Shown here: positions 62,159-64,000 of the stretch, in pieces | Layout: every line of letters starts with the position of its first letter | Numbering within the stretch: position 1 is the stretch's first letter | Assembly (NCBI GenBank): GCA_003241785.1 | Contig: QFPW01000017.1 | Span: forward strand, 1-64,000 | Source: Rhodovulum sulfidophilum | GTDB lineage: Bacteria; Pseudomonadota; Alphaproteobacteria; Rhodobacterales; Rhodobacteraceae | Reading direction: 5' to 3' | DNA length: 64,000 bases | The notes under the pieces: generated by a model | The model's database searches: none | The model's input: only the letters and a program-made list of their open reading frames with translations | What the model was told of the DNA's origin: nothing | Position numbers and translations under genes: made by a program

Positions 62159-63076
62159 TCAGAACTGGTAGCGGCGCAGCCGCGTCTGGATGGCGAAGAG
62201 ATAGACCGAGACCCCGGCGAGGATGATGAAGAACATCGCCGTCGCGATCGTCGCGCCCATATGCGGGTCGCCCACCTGCAGCTGGAAGCCGAAGAAGGTG
62301 CGGTAGAGGAAGGTGCCGAGGATGTCGGTCGCGAAATTCGGCCCGGCGAGCGCGCCCTGGGAGACGTAGATGAGGTCGAAGGCGTTGAAGTTGCCGACGA
62401 AGGTCAGGATCGAGATGATGCCGATCGAGGGCAGGATCAGCGGCAGCTTGATCTTCCAGAACTGGCTCGCCCCGGTGATCCCGTCCATCTCCGCCGCCTC
62501 GATCACCTCGTCCGGGATCGTGAGCAGCGCCGCGTAGATCAGCATCATCGGGATGCCGACGAACTGCCAGACCGAGATGAGCGCGAGCGTGGTGAGCGCC
62601 GTCCCCTCTTTGCCGAGCCAGGGCGCGAACAGCGCCTTGAGGCCCACCGCGTCGAGCATCGAGGGCGCGATGCCCCAGACCGGCGACAGGATCAGCTTCC
62701 AGACGAAGCCGACGATGACGAAGCTGAGGATCGTGGGGATGAAGATCGCCGTCCGGTAGAAGGCGGCGCCCCGCAGCCGCGGCGCGGACAGGAGCGCCGC
62801 GAGCACGACCCCGATCGGGTTCTGCACCAGCATGTGGATGAGGAAGAACCAGAAATTGTTGCCGAGCGCGTTCCAGAAGCTCGCCGACCAGCGCGGATCC
62901 CCGAACAGCGTCTGGAAATTCGCGAGCCCGACGAACCCCCGGACCCCCTGCGCCGTCGTGTAGAGCGAGAGGTTCAGCGTCGCGAACAAGGGCACGATCA
63001 TGATCGCGGTATAGACGAGCACCGCCGGGGCGAGGAACACCGCGATATGCCAGCGGAACGGCTTTCGGTCGGTCAT
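62159..63076 (-). CDS. Sugar ABC importer permease (MalF-like)
   Basis: This 305-residue permease of the MalF/UgpA type has the EAA loop (EAAEMDGITGASQFWKIKLPLI) and six membrane helices. A vicinal-oxygen-chelate gene ends 31 bp upstream where a binding-protein gene would be expected. Confidence 0.92.
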   Translation of the reverse strand: MTDRKPFRWHIAVFLAPAVLVYTAIMIVPLFATLNLSLYTTAQGVRGFVGLANFQTLFGDPRWSASFWNALGNNFWFFLIHMLVQNPIGVVLAALLSAPRLRGAAFYRTAIFIPTILSFVIVGFVWKLILSPVWGIAPSMLDAVGLKALFAPWLGKEGTALTTLALISVWQFVGIPMMLIYAALLTIPDEVIEAAEMDGITGASQFWKIKLPLILPSIGIISILTFVGNFNAFDLIYVSQGALAGPNFATDILGTFLYRTFFGFQLQVGDPHMGATIATAMFFIILAGVSVYLFAIQTRLRRYQF

Positions 63077-63107
63077 GCGGGGCTCCGTTGGTGCGGGCGC
63101 GACAGGT

Positions 63108-63584
63108 TCAGAGGTTGGCGTATCCGGCCCGGTCGGGCTCGCTGTCCCGTTCGGTGAAGCTCGCGAACGGATCGGCGCGGGTGGCGGGTTCGATCAGGTC
63201 CCATAGGTTTCCGAACGGATCGGAGAAGACGGCGACCTTGCCGTAGGCCTCGGCGCGCGGCGGCTCCCGGAAGTCGACGCCTTCGGCGCGCAACCGGGCG
63301 TGGTCGCGATCGAAATCGTCGGTCGCGAGGAACAGGAACACCCGGCCGCCGGCCTGGGCGCCGATCACCCGCCGCTGCTCCTCGCCCTCGGCCCGCGCCA
63401 GCAACAGGCGCGTCTCCCGGCTCCCCGGCGGCGCGACGAGCACCCAGCGCTTGCCGCCGCCAAGCGCGGTATCCTCGACCAGATCGAAGCCGAGCACGCC
63501 GACATAGAAGGCGAGCGCCGCGTCGTAATCGGGCACCACGAGCGCCACCGCCGCGAGGTGCCGCCGGGCAGGCCCCCCGCTCAC
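63108..63584 (-). CDS. Glyoxalase/VOC-family protein
   Basis: This 158-residue vicinal-oxygen-chelate protein has two babbdab modules (VALVVPDYDAALAFYVGVLGFDL and AVFSDPFGNLWDLIEP). Relatives are glyoxalase I, dioxygenases or antibiotic-binding proteins. Start GTG 63584 overlaps the stop of the membrane-protein gene (GTGA), which sets the reading. Function is not determinable. Confidence 0.85.
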   Translation of the reverse strand: MSGGPARRHLAAVALVVPDYDAALAFYVGVLGFDLVEDTALGGGKRWVLVAPPGSRETRLLLARAEGEEQRRVIGAQAGGRVFLFLATDDFDRDHARLRAEGVDFREPPRAEAYGKVAVFSDPFGNLWDLIEPATRADPFASFTERDSEPDRAGYANL

Positions 63585-64000
63585 AGCGCGATCCAGACCG
63601 CGAGCAGGATCGCGGTGAGCGCAAAGAAAGCGGCGAGCGAGCCACCCATCGCGAGGGACACCTGCCCCCGCGCCAGTGCATCGTTCTCCACCGGCTCGGG
63701 CGACGGCGTGGCGCGGCCCTGCCGCAGATAGCTCGCGCAGATCAGCGTCGCGGTCCACGTGAAGAAGCCGAGGAACGTGGCGGCGACGATCGCTTTGCCC
63801 GCGGAACCAAGCGGGACGCTTGTCCGCACCACTCCGATCCCGACGCTAGCGACCATCGCCGCGCCGAACAGCGCGACTGTCCGCGCGGTGCCGAAGCTAA
63901 CGTGGGCGGCCTCTGCGAGAAGCGCCGAAAGAACGATCCCAAGCGGCAAGACAGCGACGATCACGGCCGTCGTGAAAAGGATTTGAACGCGAAGATCTCC
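63581..64000 (-). CDS. Partial integral membrane protein, unknown
   Basis: The reading runs open through the window edge, so the N-terminus is missing or lies very near 63964-64000 (a GTG at 63964 is possible). At least three membrane helices are evident (LFTTAVIVAVLPLGIVLSALL, VAATFLGFFTWTATLICAS and LAAFFALTAILLAVWI). I do not recognise the family. It is coupled to the VOC gene by an overlapping stop/start. Confidence 0.7.
   Translation of the reverse strand, partial: GDLRVQILFTTAVIVAVLPLGIVLSALLAEAAHVSFGTARTVALFGAAMVASVGIGVVRTSVPLGSAGKAIVAATFLGFFTWTATLICASYLRQGRATPSPEPVENDALARGQVSLAMGGSLAAFFALTAILLAVWIAL

Overview
The window is about 70% G+C, codes densely on both strands and has many ATGA/GTGA gene overlaps. 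This fits an alphaproteobacterium. An HWE-type bacteriophytochrome kinase, a NodT-type efflux lipoprotein and stacked ABC uptake operons support that and hint at Rhodobacterales or a relative, but I cannot name a genus. I found no tRNA, rRNA, CRISPR array, transposase or integrase.

Layout. (1) 1-5.8 kb: a decayed nhaA, an A+T-rich patch, a small unknown gene, an AraC regulator, a fragment of a Gfo/Idh/MocA oxidoreductase, then an aldo/keto reductase, a homoserine dehydrogenase-like gene and an exported metallo-beta-lactamase-fold protein. (2) 6.0-15.2 kb: a PadR-DUF2218 fusion regulator with its operators, a TonB-dependent receptor with the same operators, and an RND tripartite efflux pump. 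(3) 15.2-39.5 kb: a hydantoin / N-carbamoyl-amino-acid utilisation island. It has two paralogous IclR regulators, an NMT1-type ABC importer, a complete LIV-type ABC importer, D-hydantoinase, hydantoin racemase, D-carbamoylase, ATP-dependent HyuA/HyuB, an M20 carbamoylase, an N-carbamoylsarcosine amidase-like enzyme, a DadA-like flavoprotein and RidA. (4) 39.5-54.4 kb: a second catabolic island around a GntR/FCD regulator. One LIV transporter is split over two transcription units that start with nearly identical promoters. Between and around them are RidA, an FMN enzyme lacking its catalytic His, a class III aminotransferase/aminomutase, an ornithine cyclodeaminase homologue, an allantoinase-like amidohydrolase, a class II aldolase, an enolase-superfamily protein and a 2-hydroxyacid dehydrogenase. 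(5) 54.4-64 kb: a DUF1176-like exported protein, a cytoplasmic alpha-amylase, a bphO-bphP red-light system and a MalFGK-type sugar importer without a visible binding protein.

How the genes work together. In island 3, racemic 5-substituted hydantoins or dihydropyrimidines would be imported, racemised, opened by D-hydantoinase and decarbamoylated. The D-amino acid would then be oxidised by the flavoprotein, with RidA clearing the imine. HyuA/HyuB, the carbamoylsarcosine amidase-like enzyme and the flavoprotein would also make an N-methylhydantoin to sarcosine to glycine branch. A GTWCYM-N6-GWACAY motif recurs at three promoters of this island and is the likely IclR operator. Island 4 carries a different promoter/operator (TTGAC, GTAT, AAAGTATACATTATG) ahead of two units 6.5 kb apart, which implies a separate GntR regulon for an unidentified nitrogenous substrate. 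In region 2 a 16-bp palindrome around CGATATATCG links the PadR-DUF2218 gene, the receptor gene and possibly the small orphan gene near 1 kb.
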